In this document: positions 33,884 through 45,599 of the stretch, in pieces
Layout of the letters: each line of letters starts with the position of its first letter
Position numbering within the stretch: the first letter of the stretch is position 1
Program-made: the position numbers and the translations under genes
DNA from: Hyaloscypha bicolor E
Taxonomy: Eukaryota > Ascomycota > Leotiomycetes > Helotiales > Hyaloscyphaceae
DNA length: 64,000 nt
NCBI RefSeq assembly: GCF_002865645.1
Contig: NW_020194558.1
Span: 2,384,014 to 2,448,013, forward strand
Direction of reading: 5' to 3'
Notes under the pieces: model-generated
Database searches by the model: none
What the model was told of the DNA's origin: nothing
Seen by the model: the letters and a program-made list of their open reading frames with translations, nothing else

Positions 33884-35121
33884 TTATTCGGCTCGACTTT
33901 TTTCTTTCATTTGCAGATTCGAAGCTCCATCGGTATCCGATACAGTCATCTTGTCCCGTAACGACTCCGTCCCATCCCAACCCATTGTATCTTTCCCTTT
34001 GGAGATTTCTTGCCACATGGGAGATCGAAAAATAGGGAGTGCCCACCAGAGCAACTCCGTTGGCATCATTTCTACTCTCGTGATGTCGAGCAAACGATGT
34101 ATCAAAACAGCGGCATGGGCGTCGACTAGGGGAAGGAGCGTCAGTCCATTCTGCCGAAATAGATGCCTGAGAGAAAATGGGACGGGAGAAGCCACTTCAA
34201 GATCCTAGGGCCACGGAAACTTAATGCTGCGGAAGGGACGAGGCATTCTTACGCGCAGTGCCGTGCTGGGTCCCAAATAACCATATACTGCCTGCTTTCT
34301 TGTGCCTCAACCGAATCATATAAAGTTTGGCGAAGAAAGATTTGATTCTGTCTTCTGCTTGATGCAACTCTGGAAACACGAAAGCGTGGTGGATATCGTC
34401 ACGTTCCCTCCATGGTGTCAGATAATAGGCCAATTGAATCATAGGGAAACTAACAACTTGAGTTTCTTCGGCAGTGCCACTTGATACTCGTAGTTTCCAC
34501 GGAAGCTTTGTTCGCGCACCTGAGAGACAATATCACCAATTAAAGGATAGCTCTCAAGCGGCGTTCTTGAATATGTAAGCAGTAGGATATCTTGCTCAAA
34601 TATCTCCCTTTTTCGTAGCAAGGGCTCAATCTCGTCCATGTGGGCAGTTGGAATCAGGCTCGGAAAATCTCTCTGTGCAAAATACTAATTGGAAATTGAA
34701 AGTCAGCGAAGCCTACTGGAGAAGTATGGGGGCCATTTTGGAGACATCTAGAAATGGAAGCACACTGCTGTTCAACTACTCACGTCGACAATGTCAATGC
34801 TCGAGCTGATGGCCGTTTCGGGTGGAGGTCGAATCAGGGCAGGTACCTGCCACCACAGTCAGCTCGTCCACGGCGTTCTCTGAAACCTGGTGCAGAACTT
34901 GAACTTACCGCGCCGCTGGAATTGGTGTTGAGATATTCAAGCGGAAGGTTCCCATTCTCGTCCAGAACGACCTCGATTTGAATGATGTGAGCCGTTGCAT
35001 CGGGATGTGCGGACTTCCCGATTTCGATACAAAGCCTGGCCGCCAGGCTAGCTAAAGTATGCGGGTGGTGATACAGTAAGAGTGATGGGCTTCCAAGCTT
35101 GATTGTTTTCTCAATGTCCAT
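33884..35121 (-). CDS. Glutathione S-transferase family protein
   Basis: It is predicted to conjugate glutathione to electrophiles in the cytosol. The five exons are 35121..34909, 34846..34784, 34684..34455, 34407..34253 and 34125..33884; all four introns are short (47-127 nt) and the frame closes at 300 aa. The N-terminal thioredoxin fold shows LLLYHHPHTLASLAARLC, EYLNTNSSGAVPALI (cis-Pro loop) and the ISSSIDIVDYFAQRDFP motif. The C-terminal helical domain ends in WLFGTQHGTALDAHAAVLI, the family's N-cap segment. The last intron is what restores that motif. The tail after WQEISKGKDTMGW is longer than usual. The catalytic Ser/Tyr cannot be assigned with certainty. An in-frame ATG further upstream (35410) belongs to a frame that does not join cleanly, so I start at 35121. 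Confidence 0.8.
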
Positions 35122-36149
35122 TTTCCTGGAGCTTGGATTGGAGGTGACGTTTTGCAGGAAGGAAATTGAGCAACATCTTGCTTGCACCAAAATTTGACAG
35201 ACCGGATGAGGAAGTCGCGACGTCGTTGTGGGGATTCATTTGCTCCTGATGGAGGGTCACTGCGAAAGGCTCCATGACGAACGACGAAGTTTGAAAATGG
35301 AAGTTGCGAGTGGCGAGTTCGGCTTCAAACTCCGTGATATTCACGAGGACATCAACAACGCAGGCAAGGGCATGAACATTTGCACTTGCAAATGTGCTTA
35401 ATTTCGCCATTGTAAAGATCTGAAGTCCCGTTTTGTATTTTCCCGCTTGACATCTAGCAAAGATATGATATCAGCGTGAGATTGCAATCCAGATCGACCA
35501 CACACAGTCATTCGCTGCTGGAGAGAAGGTATAGGGACAGTTTGTCTATATGATCCTTTTTCCTTCGAAGGAAGAGAATTTCAAACTGGAAGTCCAGGCC
35601 CCAGTACTCCGGTCTAAGTGGCTTCACAGAACCCGTTTGTCCTGTTCGAAGAGGCTTGTTGAATGAACTGGGGAAAAGCAGAACATCAAAATGGGTTGCG
35701 ATGTTTATCTCAAGTTACAAAGCAAATACACTATGTTGCTCGAGACTGTCTCGCAGGCTTCTTGCAACCGGGGTCGGAGCTCAACTCAGCTCACATGCGC
35801 AACCACATCGAAACGTAGAAGGGGTGGCTCTCTCATCACGCGTCCAATATCCCTGAGAAGAGAGTTCCTCAAGGCTTCTTATTGGGTACACGGTCTATGA
35901 AGAGCCCTCGGGCACAATTAACGTGAGAAACGATACAGAATGATTGAGAGTTTTTGAATGAGGTTAAGCTGTCACGTGGAAGCTAGTCCTGTTCAATCGA
36001 AACGTGGACTATCCCGACATTCATCCTCTCGGCGTAAAGAAAGTTTGCCTCCTCAAAGAAGCAATTTGTCCGTTTACGTTATGTGAAATCCATCAAGACT
36101 AGCATAATGATATTGCGGTTTTCCTCGAAGTTTTAATCTGGACGTAAAG
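35122..36149. other. Intergenic region between divergent GST and ZIP genes
   Basis: It probably contains both promoters. An open frame on the minus strand (35111-35410) overlaps the GST start and was not used. Confidence 0.5.
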
Positions 36150-37610
36150 ATGGTCGATCGCGATGCTGCGAACGCAGGTAGGAAACCACCGGGCACTCCG
36201 GCGCATTCCAAGCAAGGGACTTGTAGCTAACACACGCCTCAGTACCCTCGTGGTCCAGCATATCGACAGATTTCCTTCGCGCAGAGTTGGCAAGACGAGA
36301 TGGGGGCTCTGCGAAGCCGCAGTGCGGATCGGGAATTAAGGGAAGCTATAACACGGCCGCCCATGTATTCGCCTTGATCCTCATATTGGTGTTGAGCACA
36401 GTTGGTATGCTAGCAACTCCTAGCTGTTTTGGGTTCACTAGCTAACGTCTGTCAAGCTTGCGGATTCCCCCTCATATCTCGTCGATCATCTAAGTCCGCC
36501 GGACCTAGCAGATTCGTCTTCCTATCACAACATTTCGGAACAGGAGTCTTGATTGCCACAGCTTTCGTCCATCTTCTCCCAACGGCCTTCATATCCCTTA
36601 CCGACCCATGCCTCCCCTACTTCTTTAGCTTTGGATATCACCCTCTCGCAGGACTGATAGCAATGTTCTCTGCGCTGGTGGTTGTTGGGCTGGAGATGTT
36701 CTTGACAACACGAGGGGCGGGGCATTCACATTCACACTCACATGGTGGGCCGTGGGATTCTGTTCCAGAAGGCGATGAAGAAGACCACTCTCAGCATACT
36801 AATGGTTCAGCAGAGCCCCCAAGGAAAATTGCCAATGGCAGATTGGGGAAATTAGGTCTAAATAATCGACCAAAAGATATAGCTTTGGAGGACATGGAAG
36901 CAACGGAAGGACTGGTTGCTGGACTTTCACCACTTCCTGTCGCAACTCCGAATGTTAGCGATCATGGTGGTGACAAATACCACGACGGGAATGACGAAAA
37001 CGATTCAGATCTCGATCTCGACGAGCTCGATCCAACAACGGAATCCTTCAGTCCCCCGTCTCGAACGAATTCTGCACCAGCTCCTCTGGCAAAAGCGGGT
37101 CTCTCTCCAGAAGAGCAGCGAAAACGACAAATACTACAATGCCTACTTCTCGAAGCGGGTATTCTCTTCCACAGTATATTCATAGGGATGGCAGTTTCAG
37201 TTGCCACAGGCCCTCCATTTGTGGTCTTCCTCATTGCAATCGCCTTCCATCAGTCCTTCGAAGGGCTCGCGCTTGGCTCCCGAATAGCAGCCATCAATTT
37301 CCCACATCACTCCCCCAGACCGTGGATTATGGTCCTTGCGTATGGCACTACGACACCAATTGGCCAAGCAATTGGCTTGGTCGTGCATAATCTATATGAC
37401 CCACAGAGTGCAGCGGGTTTATTAATGGTTGGCTTTATGAATGGGATTTCTTCGGGACTCCTTCTCTTCGCAGGCCTTGTTCAATTGCTTGCCGAAGATT
37501 TTTTGAGCGATAAAAGTTATGGAATTCTGAAGGGACGAAGGAGGTTGGAAGCTTTTTGCGCCGTAATTGGAGGCGCTACACTGATGGCGTTAGTGGGGGC
37601 TTGGGCTTGA
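36150..37610 (+). CDS. ZIP-family zinc/iron transporter (Zrt-like)
   Basis: It is predicted to import zinc across the plasma membrane. Exons are 36150..36177, 36243..36404 and 36457..37610 (introns of 65 and 52 nt), giving 447 aa. The 28-nt first exon encodes MVDRDAANA; the second supplies CGSGIKGSYNTAAHVFALIL, the family's first helix. Later parts show LSQHFGTGVLIATAFVHLLPTA (helix 2-3), a His-rich loop (HSHSHSHGG) and an acidic variable loop. The metal path is HSIFIGMAVSV in helix 4 and HQSFEGLALGSR in helix 5, with both histidine signatures intact. It ends GATLMALVGAWA. The closest known roles are Zrt1/Zrt2-type zinc uptake. No zinc-response element was identified upstream. Confidence 0.9.
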
Positions 37611-38195
37611 ATATATAGGTCTGATGGGATTTAAATCATATGGGTCATGCATGGGAGGCGTTTAAATGCTTGGAGATAGACGATGAGTTTTAAGTTGCAG
37701 GTCTGCTGATATCTGACAACATCACTGCACAGAGAATTTGTACATATCTTGTTCTCCACGCTCTGCAAGCTAATCATCTTGTTGTATCAAGTCTCGTCCC
37801 ATAAGTTATGGGACCTGCGACATTCTTTGATTATCCGGCTATCCTTGATCTGCAATATGTTTGCATTGCTTGCATGTATGCTTCCCTTGTAAAGTGCCTA
37901 TATCTGCTTATGAGAGTCTCCTGGCTAATCCCGAAACAGACCAACTGAATACGAGCAAGACGTGCGATTCGATTGAGCTTATCCTGCCCTTGCAGACCTG
38001 TCAGATGGTTTCAAGTGTTGGTATAAATCTGACTACCAGTTCACACCAACCCGCCTACCGCATTGGGCCGAAGTTTAAAATAGAAGGTATATGATAGAGA
38101 CCGTCGCTTTTCATTGCATACATTCGTCTCACGTTCTCGCAATTTTCTGAGCACTTACCCCACTGCACGAAAATCAGTCTGCTCATCGATTCAAC
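37611..38195. other. Intergenic region
   Basis: Nothing was recognised. Confidence 0.5.
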
Positions 38196-38655
38196 ATGTT
38201 CCAAGCTTTCACAGTGAAATATGGCGTCCTCTCCGTAATGGCAATCTGCAACCCTCATATACTTCCTTTCCTGTGTCATCAAGGAGTCATCGTACAGTCT
38301 CGCGGCTCGAAAAGCTGGTTACTCTATACTCGCCAGATACTGGCATTGGGATCCCCTCCTCGGTATCGACCTATCCCTGAAAAGATTCAAAATTATCAAT
38401 AGAGGAGACTCCGAAGATACAGACCGAGTGATCCTAAAAACCTATGGCGAGATCGTGCAAACGAACAACCTAGGAGTCAAGCAATACGTAATTACTGATT
38501 CTGCCAACATGATTGTGGTGATGGAGAATATGGAAGATAGAAGCGAAGAGAGAAGTGTCTCGATTTATCTCTACGAAGGCACGATACCTTTCACAAGCGA
38601 TGTTCTTTTCTTCAAGCAATGGCAGTTTTTGTTCGAGGAGAGACACTTGCTCTGA
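38196..38655 (+). CDS. Small hypothetical protein
   Basis: Exons 38196..38234 and 38284..38655 (49-nt intron, donor GTAATG) give 136 aa: MFQAFTVKYGVLS joined to ESSYSLAARKAGYSILARYW, with later INRGDSEDTDRVILKTYGE and EERHLL at the end. The second exon reads like real protein from its amino-acid composition. No signal peptide, membrane segment or known domain is visible. The splice pair lacks a clear branch site, so the model is tentative. Confidence 0.45.
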
Positions 38656-39133
38656 GCTGGCTAAAAGCTCAAATCATATTGCTGTGAACAAAGAGCATTT
38701 TGTAATGACAGACGTTAAAGCGTTCCTCTCTTGTTCCGCCATGCTATGAGAGGCATCGTTGAAATTTCCTTGTTAGATCTAATGCTTCTCGAATAAGTGT
38801 CTTCTATTATCGAAAAGAATCAGACTGGAAGTTGTTGAATCAAATAGAGTTAGATCCTCGGCAAAATATCCTGATTCGGTAAAGCCGGTTTTGCACTTTC
38901 GGACCCCTTAATTCGACGTCAAGCGCCCCCAAATTGAATGCGGGGAATGGGGGAATTACAGCTACCCTGTTTGGTACAATCATATCACGAAGACGCCCTG
39001 GCATCCCGCTCGTTCCTCCCACTCGACGCGCATAGAAAATGCTTTACCCGGGAATGAAGTTCCGCATTTATGAGATGGCTTCTCTGCCCTCTTCTGCAGC
39101 TCCCTCTCCAACGAGCACGCCAATTCCTCTGCA
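38656..39133. other. Intergenic region
   Basis: Promoter side of the O-fucosyltransferase-like gene; nothing specific was recognised. Confidence 0.5.
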
Positions 39134-40447
39134 ATGGAGCTCCCGGCCGGTGTCAACCGCAGATACGCCTCTTTGGCAGGTTTCTTGCTCCTCGCGATAT
39201 GGTGCTGGGTAGCTTTCGATCGACCCTACACCTTTCCCAGTCATGTGCCGTGGAACATCTACTCAGGCACCCCTCAAGCGCGGCCTGCGCTCGATGTTTT
39301 CGACTATCCTCCCCTCGACTCCTCTGCGATGAAGCGTGTCTGCTCGAGGACACAATGGAATCAGAGTGTGACGTTTATATGCGACGATTCGTCTGGTGGT
39401 GTTGCGGAGGTTCGAAATTCTATACTGAATTGTGTGCGTTACACAATTGCGGCAGGAGGAAGTCTTGTTGTGCCTAGGATCACCGTGGGCGAGGCATACG
39501 AGGAGTATTTTGGGAGCAATACAACGGAACTCGATTATATGTTTGAAACGGACCACTTTATCAACTCCCTCATGGCTTCATGCCCTCAAATGCGAATCTA
39601 TAAAGCTGCCTCGACCATTGCGAATAGGCAGTATGCCTACGGACCTATAACACTCGTTCCTGAGAGCCTCACAAAACAACTCACCAAGACTAGCTTTCAA
39701 CAGGCAGGACAATGGAGCGCATTGTTCTACAACTGGCTTTTACAGTACGTTGCCCTTGATAACCAGGGCCCGATTATCGTCCGACTTGGACGGTCATACC
39801 TCGAGTATCCAATTTATGGCGACGATGATAACTTCGTACTGCATTTCGGGAAGATCCTCAAAGTTCGTCGAGATATTCGGATACTGGCAACTACCGCCCT
39901 TCGCACATTATCCTACTTCTACAATCTCCCGCTTCGTCTGTCAAAACCGATATTGAAGAAGGCATTCCTCGGGGTATATTTAAGCACAGATGAGGAGGGC
40001 CTTCAAAAAGCAGACCAGAAGAATGCACGCTATCAAGTACAATCCCAGCACTATCTGAACCAAGCGTTGTCGGCCAACTTGTCTCTCATTTATGCTGCAT
40101 CTGAAGTTGGCCACGACATCTTAGAATTCATAAAAGATGGCAGCCTTCAGAACATCACGGTCACCACTAAGCTCGATCTCTTGAAAGGCCAAGATAGAGA
40201 GCATTTGCTGGATACGTTTACACCAGATCAGCAAGCCATCGTGGATTTCTTGGTTTTTTCGAAGGCGTCTGAGTTCGCTGGTGTGGGGCATTCGGGTATG
40301 GCTTGGAATCTGGCGTTGGCGAGGCATTTTTACACAGCGCAGAAAAATGACGAATTGGATGGGCCACAGATGTTTGGGGATGCTTTGAGTCGGATTTATG
40401 GCGCTCGGGGAGGACATCCCGAGTTCCCAACTTCAATGTGGCCTTGA
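39134..40447 (+). CDS. Type II membrane O-fucosyltransferase-like protein
   Basis: The single exon encodes 437 aa. MELPAGVNRRYASLAGFLLL gives a short cytosolic N-terminus and an anchor helix. The domain opens CSRTQWNQSVTFICDDSSGG, then VRNSILNCVRYTIAAGGSLV and VVPRITVG. This pattern is typical of a fungal family with the GDP-fucose O-fucosyltransferase fold (PF10250). QGPIIVRLGRSYLEYPIY and the late segment SKASEFAGVGHSGMAWNLAL fit the fold's core. It would act in the Golgi on proteins or glycans; the sugar donor is unproven in this fungal family. Confidence 0.75.
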   Translation: MELPAGVNRRYASLAGFLLLAIWCWVAFDRPYTFPSHVPWNIYSGTPQARPALDVFDYPPLDSSAMKRVCSRTQWNQSVTFICDDSSGGVAEVRNSILNCVRYTIAAGGSLVVPRITVGEAYEEYFGSNTTELDYMFETDHFINSLMASCPQMRIYKAASTIANRQYAYGPITLVPESLTKQLTKTSFQQAGQWSALFYNWLLQYVALDNQGPIIVRLGRSYLEYPIYGDDDNFVLHFGKILKVRRDIRILATTALRTLSYFYNLPLRLSKPILKKAFLGVYLSTDEEGLQKADQKNARYQVQSQHYLNQALSANLSLIYAASEVGHDILEFIKDGSLQNITVTTKLDLLKGQDREHLLDTFTPDQQAIVDFLVFSKASEFAGVGHSGMAWNLALARHFYTAQKNDELDGPQMFGDALSRIYGARGGHPEFPTSMWP

Positions 40448-41783
40448 AGCGGAAGGGAAATCTATCGACCAAGAAATTGGACGCGGAGGCAATTATCGAA
40501 GAGGCAGAGCTCATCATTTCCCTCGCCTCTGGGCACTACCAAGCACGTATATGTCGACGTGGAACGTGTAGAGATTTGATGCTCGCGGGCAGCTTTGTGT
40601 GACCGCTTATCACGATTTACGACCCTTCAAGACGAGAAATCGAATGTCAAGGACAATCGTCTTCATGACGGAAGCTTCAGAGTCCAGAACAACCGAGAGT
40701 AACTGAAATGTCCATCTGTCGCGGGTGCTGCACGCGTAATGTTAAATCCTTGAAAATCTTATCAAAGTCTAAGCTGCGTTCTTGTAGGTGACATGCATAC
40801 CATTTCTCCCTGACAGTGTTGTAGCCACACTAAACTCTTCTTATACCTGCTTGTAAGAACGTGCGCTTTTGGCGCTAAATTTACAGAACACACATATTTT
40901 GGCTGTGCACCTACCTACATGCTGTGGGGAAGGCTTACCTGGATGTTGATGATCCTGAGAAGGCCGCCACTGAGAAAGTAGGCAAGTAGGCAACGCAGAG
41001 TAGTTCATGTGTGCTGAGTGAATGTAGTCCTTGAACTAACTTTCTGGCATCACCTCTTGGTTTCTGGATGACATTGTACTAGTATCCGTGTATCGAATTC
41101 ATGGGACCCAGTCTTACAATACTTTGAATATCATAATCGACAGGCTTGCCCCCATCGCATCGCGGAGAGCGACCAAAAGTGTCTGTAGGTTCCGTATCAA
41201 CGCTTCACCGTCCCTGGCTTCAACGCGCACACTTCAAGCGACTTGAATCGGATGTTCAGCACACTCTCCTGGAACACTTTCAAACAATGAGCTGTGGCTA
41301 TTCTCTGACCGCAGAAATATTCTGGACATTGACTATTATCACTGGATAATAAGTGGAAATGGTGCATAGTGTTGACACTGAGAATTAGAGCTGGCAAAAT
41401 TCCAAGAGCAGCAGATGCGAACTCAAGCATCAAACAAACGCAAGGCGGGCATTTTTCTGACAGAGAAACGACCTTCTAGCAACCCTTCATCAACTTGATA
41501 ATTCCTTGATGTCTTGGGGGAATATGCCAACGGAATGTGACGAGAAATGAATTGTGAAGAGGTTTTTTATCATGTGAGGTTGGAGGTTTAGTCATCACAG
41601 TGAGTTCGACCTTGACCCCTCTTTCCTAATCGGGACGTGTTCTCCTCAATCTGTACTACCTCCGTAGATGAGCTTCCCATTCGTAGTCGCATAGAAATTG
41701 AGGTGATTCAGATTTTTTTGAGCCCCGTCAAAATTCTAGAATCGAGAGTTGGTTGATTAGGACAGACTCTTGAGCGAAGTACC
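40448..41783. other. 1.3-kb intergenic region up to the retrotransposon
   Basis: No convincing gene. The last five bases (GTACC, 41779-41783) are the left target-site duplication of the retrotransposon. Confidence 0.5.
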
Positions 41784-41906
41784 TGTCATGGGAAGGACCA
41801 GACCTTCTGTACCTTAGTCAGCGGCATCCACGCTAGCCTCCTTAAGAGGCAGTGGCGGTTCGTCTATCAAAATGCATACATTTTGATCTCTTCTTCTTCC
41901 TCGACA
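41784..41906 (+). repeat. 5' LTR of the gypsy element
   Basis: The 123-bp LTR begins TGTCATGGGAAGGACC and ends CCTCGACA (TG...CA ends). It differs from the 3' LTR at five positions, all C/T or G/A transitions. It is unusually short for a 10.9-kb element. Confidence 0.95.
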
Positions 41907-41918
41907 TGGTAGCAATGC
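41907..41918 (+). other. Primer-binding site of the gypsy element
   Basis: TGGTAGCAATGC begins directly after the 5' LTR, the usual place for pairing with a tRNA 3' CCA end. Which tRNA is not certain. Confidence 0.6.
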
Positions 41919-42949
41919 AAGGTTAATTACATCAAGTAATCCTTCGTGGATCAAGAAGGGATTACGCGCTTCCGTACCATACAAAAATTCCCCGAACGCG
42001 GATAAATTTGCTTCCGCCACAACCAACCATACTTCACAGAGCAATTAATCTATTAAAGGAACCATTATAACCATCTCCCGGCCATCTTACGGACCGAGGA
42101 AATCCAGACCTTGGCTCCTTATCAAGTACCAAGGAAGAGCCCTCGAGTACGTAATTCAATTGGGTCTATTAATTAGTTAAATACCACACCCGACCAAGTC
42201 CGGTTGCGAACCATACGTTACTGAACTTCAAATTATCGAAATCCATAACCAATTCTATCCAGAATCACCTCGTAGATCCAGAACTTGCCTTCTTATAGAA
42301 GCTAAACAGGATCCCGAGTAAATCATTAGTTTATAGCTTTATCCGACCTTGGTATTAAGCCAATACCCCTCTATATATTATAGCCGGGGCCGAGGCAAAC
42401 CCTGGTAACCAAGAGGATTAAATAGTTAATTTATTAAAAAATCCAAGTCTAAATCTCCCGAATCCTTAATTTTCTTATCTCTCATTATTAGTAAATACTA
42501 TTAATGGCTACTACTAGTTCCCGACCGTCTCTTGGACCGGCTTTATATAACCAGCCCGGTATAACTAACTATTACGTAACTAATTAATATATAACCGACT
42601 AATATAATATAACCCGTAATTATATTATAACCTATTCCTACTCCTATAGTTTCTCCTCTTTCCCCTCTAGAATACAGATAGCTATAAGAGTTATAGGACC
42701 TCTAATCCGCCCTTATATTAACGGTTTCCTTTATAGAAGGTTCCTTACTAATATAACCGAAATAATATTAAATCTCCTATTACCGGATTATATTCCTTCT
42801 ATTAGACCTTTAACGGATTTATAAGGAAGCCTTCCTTATTAAGGAATATATCAAGAATCTAGTATTTATCCAGAGATAACTATTACCTTAATTACTATCT
42901 ATAACTTCTAATATCTCCTGTAAGATTCCTAACTTATCTAACTATACTT

Positions 42950-43870
42950 TATTATTAAAGTAATTATAATTAAATCCGGAAGAAGTACGGAATCTCTTTA
43001 TTAAAATAACTAGATTAGCTAGACTAAGCAGTAATAATAGTCTAAGAGAAAGCTTTAGTACCCCGAATAACTTTTACTTTAAGTAATCTTGGAAGAAGAA
43101 TACTATACTTATTATTATTCTTATAAATAAAATAAATACTAGAGCCTTTCTATATCTTAAAAGCTATTTCTCGAATAAAGATATTAGGGAAGCCATTACT
43201 ATTATTAAAATTATAAATAAGAAAACCAGAACGGAATTTAAGGACTATACCGAGAATACTATTAGTATTCAAATCTTATATATTAATAATATTAATTTCT
43301 TTATATATTTTATAGATTATTTTAAGTCCGGATTAACCCCGGAAAATAACTAAGATAACTCGGATAATTCCCTACCTAATAGATTTGACTAGAACCGTAA
43401 ATATTATAGTATCCTGGATTATAAATCTCTTTTTAGAAAGAGTAAGGAGATATAAAATAACCGGAATAATAGAAATAGTAGTAATTAAGACTATATTTAC
43501 TATAAGAAAAGTAATAATTATTATTATATAGACAAGAATACTTATAAATTAACTTACCGAGATACTTATTAAGGAAACCCAGATAATAACCCGGATAATA
43601 GCTTTAATTCCTCTAAAGATAGATCTTATTAAGGATCCTATTAAAGCTCCTACCGAGGTAATCGAGATTATTAATACTATTACGGATCTACTAATTACCG
43701 AAATAATTATAGTAACTCCTATTAAGGAACCTTTAGAGGAACCCGGTACCTATAAGTTAATAATATTAGAACCTTTAATAGCTCTCCTTTAGGTATAACC
43801 GCTATTATATATTATAGATACCTTATATTCTTGGCTATAACCTATAGTAAATAACCGGTCCTTATAACCC
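42950..43870 (+). pseudogene. Gag-like frame of the gypsy element (decayed)
   Basis: One frame (codon start 43201 as reference) stays readable over about 900 nt apart from TAA/TAG codons. It includes KKTRTEFKDYTENTISIQI and a Tyr/Asn-rich part (DYIYYKKSNNYYYIDKN) that may be a zinc knuckle with Cys and Gly codons changed by G-to-A. It lies upstream of the protease motif and in a different frame from pol. Domain identity is inferred from position. The sequence between here and 45.6 kb is too decayed to assign. Confidence 0.4.
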
Positions 43871-45599
43871 TTCTGCTTTATATAAGAGAGAAAGCCCTTA
43901 ATTAGTTCTCTAGACTAAATAAAAACATAATTATACTTATGGCCGAGAGTCTCAAAGAATAAAAGATCTAATTAATTCGATAATTTAATATAAATACCTT
44001 ATAAGCTCTTTTAAAAGCAGATATAATAAAATATTTATTTATAAATAAATTAGTCTTAGATATATATAAGTATATTACCAAAAAATAAGGTTTATATATA
44101 GTAGCTAGAGAAAAGGATAAAGATCTAATTATATACTATATCTATAATAGACTAGATCTAACTCTGGCCTTAACTATTAGTTTGAGGAATAGCTATAATA
44201 CTATAAATGATTTCTATTCTAAGATCTATTTAGTAAAATATAAAGCTCGAGCTTAATACTAATAACTCTAAGACTAGCTTTAAGCCCAGTTTAAAATAAT
44301 AGAGAACAGATTTTCTATAAAATAATTATACCAGGAATACTTTTCCGGATAGGTTCTATATTATAACTAATTATACTAATAGCTATACTCCCAAAACTAG
44401 ATAATAGATTAAATATAATTACCTCTATAATATACTATTCTAACTATTATACTATAGTAATTAGAGAAACCAAAGAATATTAATAATACCCAGAAAGAAT
44501 TAGGAAACTCTAATATAATTATAGTTCTATTTATTAGATGCTTTAGCCCTACTAATTAATAATAATAAGCTACTCTCGGGAAATTCTAATTATATTATAT
44601 AGTTATAGTACCTCCCGTTATTATAACCCCGGCTCCGGTTTATTAACCTTAGTATAAATACCTATACTTATAACCTGTATATTAATTAAATTAGTATAAT
44701 AGATAAGGAAACTAGGATAGTTATAATTAGAATAACTAGGATAATTATAACCAAAACCGAAATAACTAGAATAACTAAAGTAATTGGGATAACTATAATT
44801 AATTTAATAACTAGCTAGTTACTATAATAATAGTTAATACTAACTCTGGCTATAAGAAATATATACTTATTAATAAAGAGATATTTAACTCTTATTAATA
44901 ATAGATTTATTTTCTGGTTAGATCTTAACTATTCTATACGGATACCCCTAGTATTACCGGAACTCTATATATAGATAATATACTCTTTTTTTTACTTACT
45001 AAGGAAAGAAACTTCTAGGGCAGTTCTTAATAAGATACTAACTGCCTTATTAGTATATTCTATTACCTATATTATAATATCCTTAGAATCTAGTTAGTAT
45101 AAATATAGATTATTCTTATAATAAATTATTAAGCTATACTATTTATATACTATAAACTACAGAAACCCTATATTTTTCTGGGAAACAGATCTATATACTA
45201 CCTGTAATATATAAGCTATTAGCCTCTAAAAATAAAAATAATAATAGATTTATTTATATTAATTCAAAAAAGAAATTAAGACTTCCTAAAACTTTAACTA
45301 TATAGATTAAAACTATATAAGAAACGAAGAAGCCGGAAGCTTCCCGAGTCTCTTTTATAAATCTACTATATATTACTATAGAATCCCTAAGTAATATCTC
45401 TGAAACTATAGCCCCGGAAGATTTATTAAACTCAATAGTTACCTAGATAATTCTACTAGATCCGTTCCTATCTAACTTTACTTAACTTGTCCTAGCTAAG
45501 ATCTTAAGGAACTTGTCTAAGACTTTAATAAATAGTCTTTTTTCTAAAAATATAGCTTAAAGATTTATTAAAGCCATAGAACTTCTTTTTACTAGATAG

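Noticed and set aside
35111..35410. A minus-strand frame starting MAKLSTFASANV upstream of the GST
   Set aside because: No splice links it cleanly to the GST frame, and the GST N-terminus is already complete from 35121.
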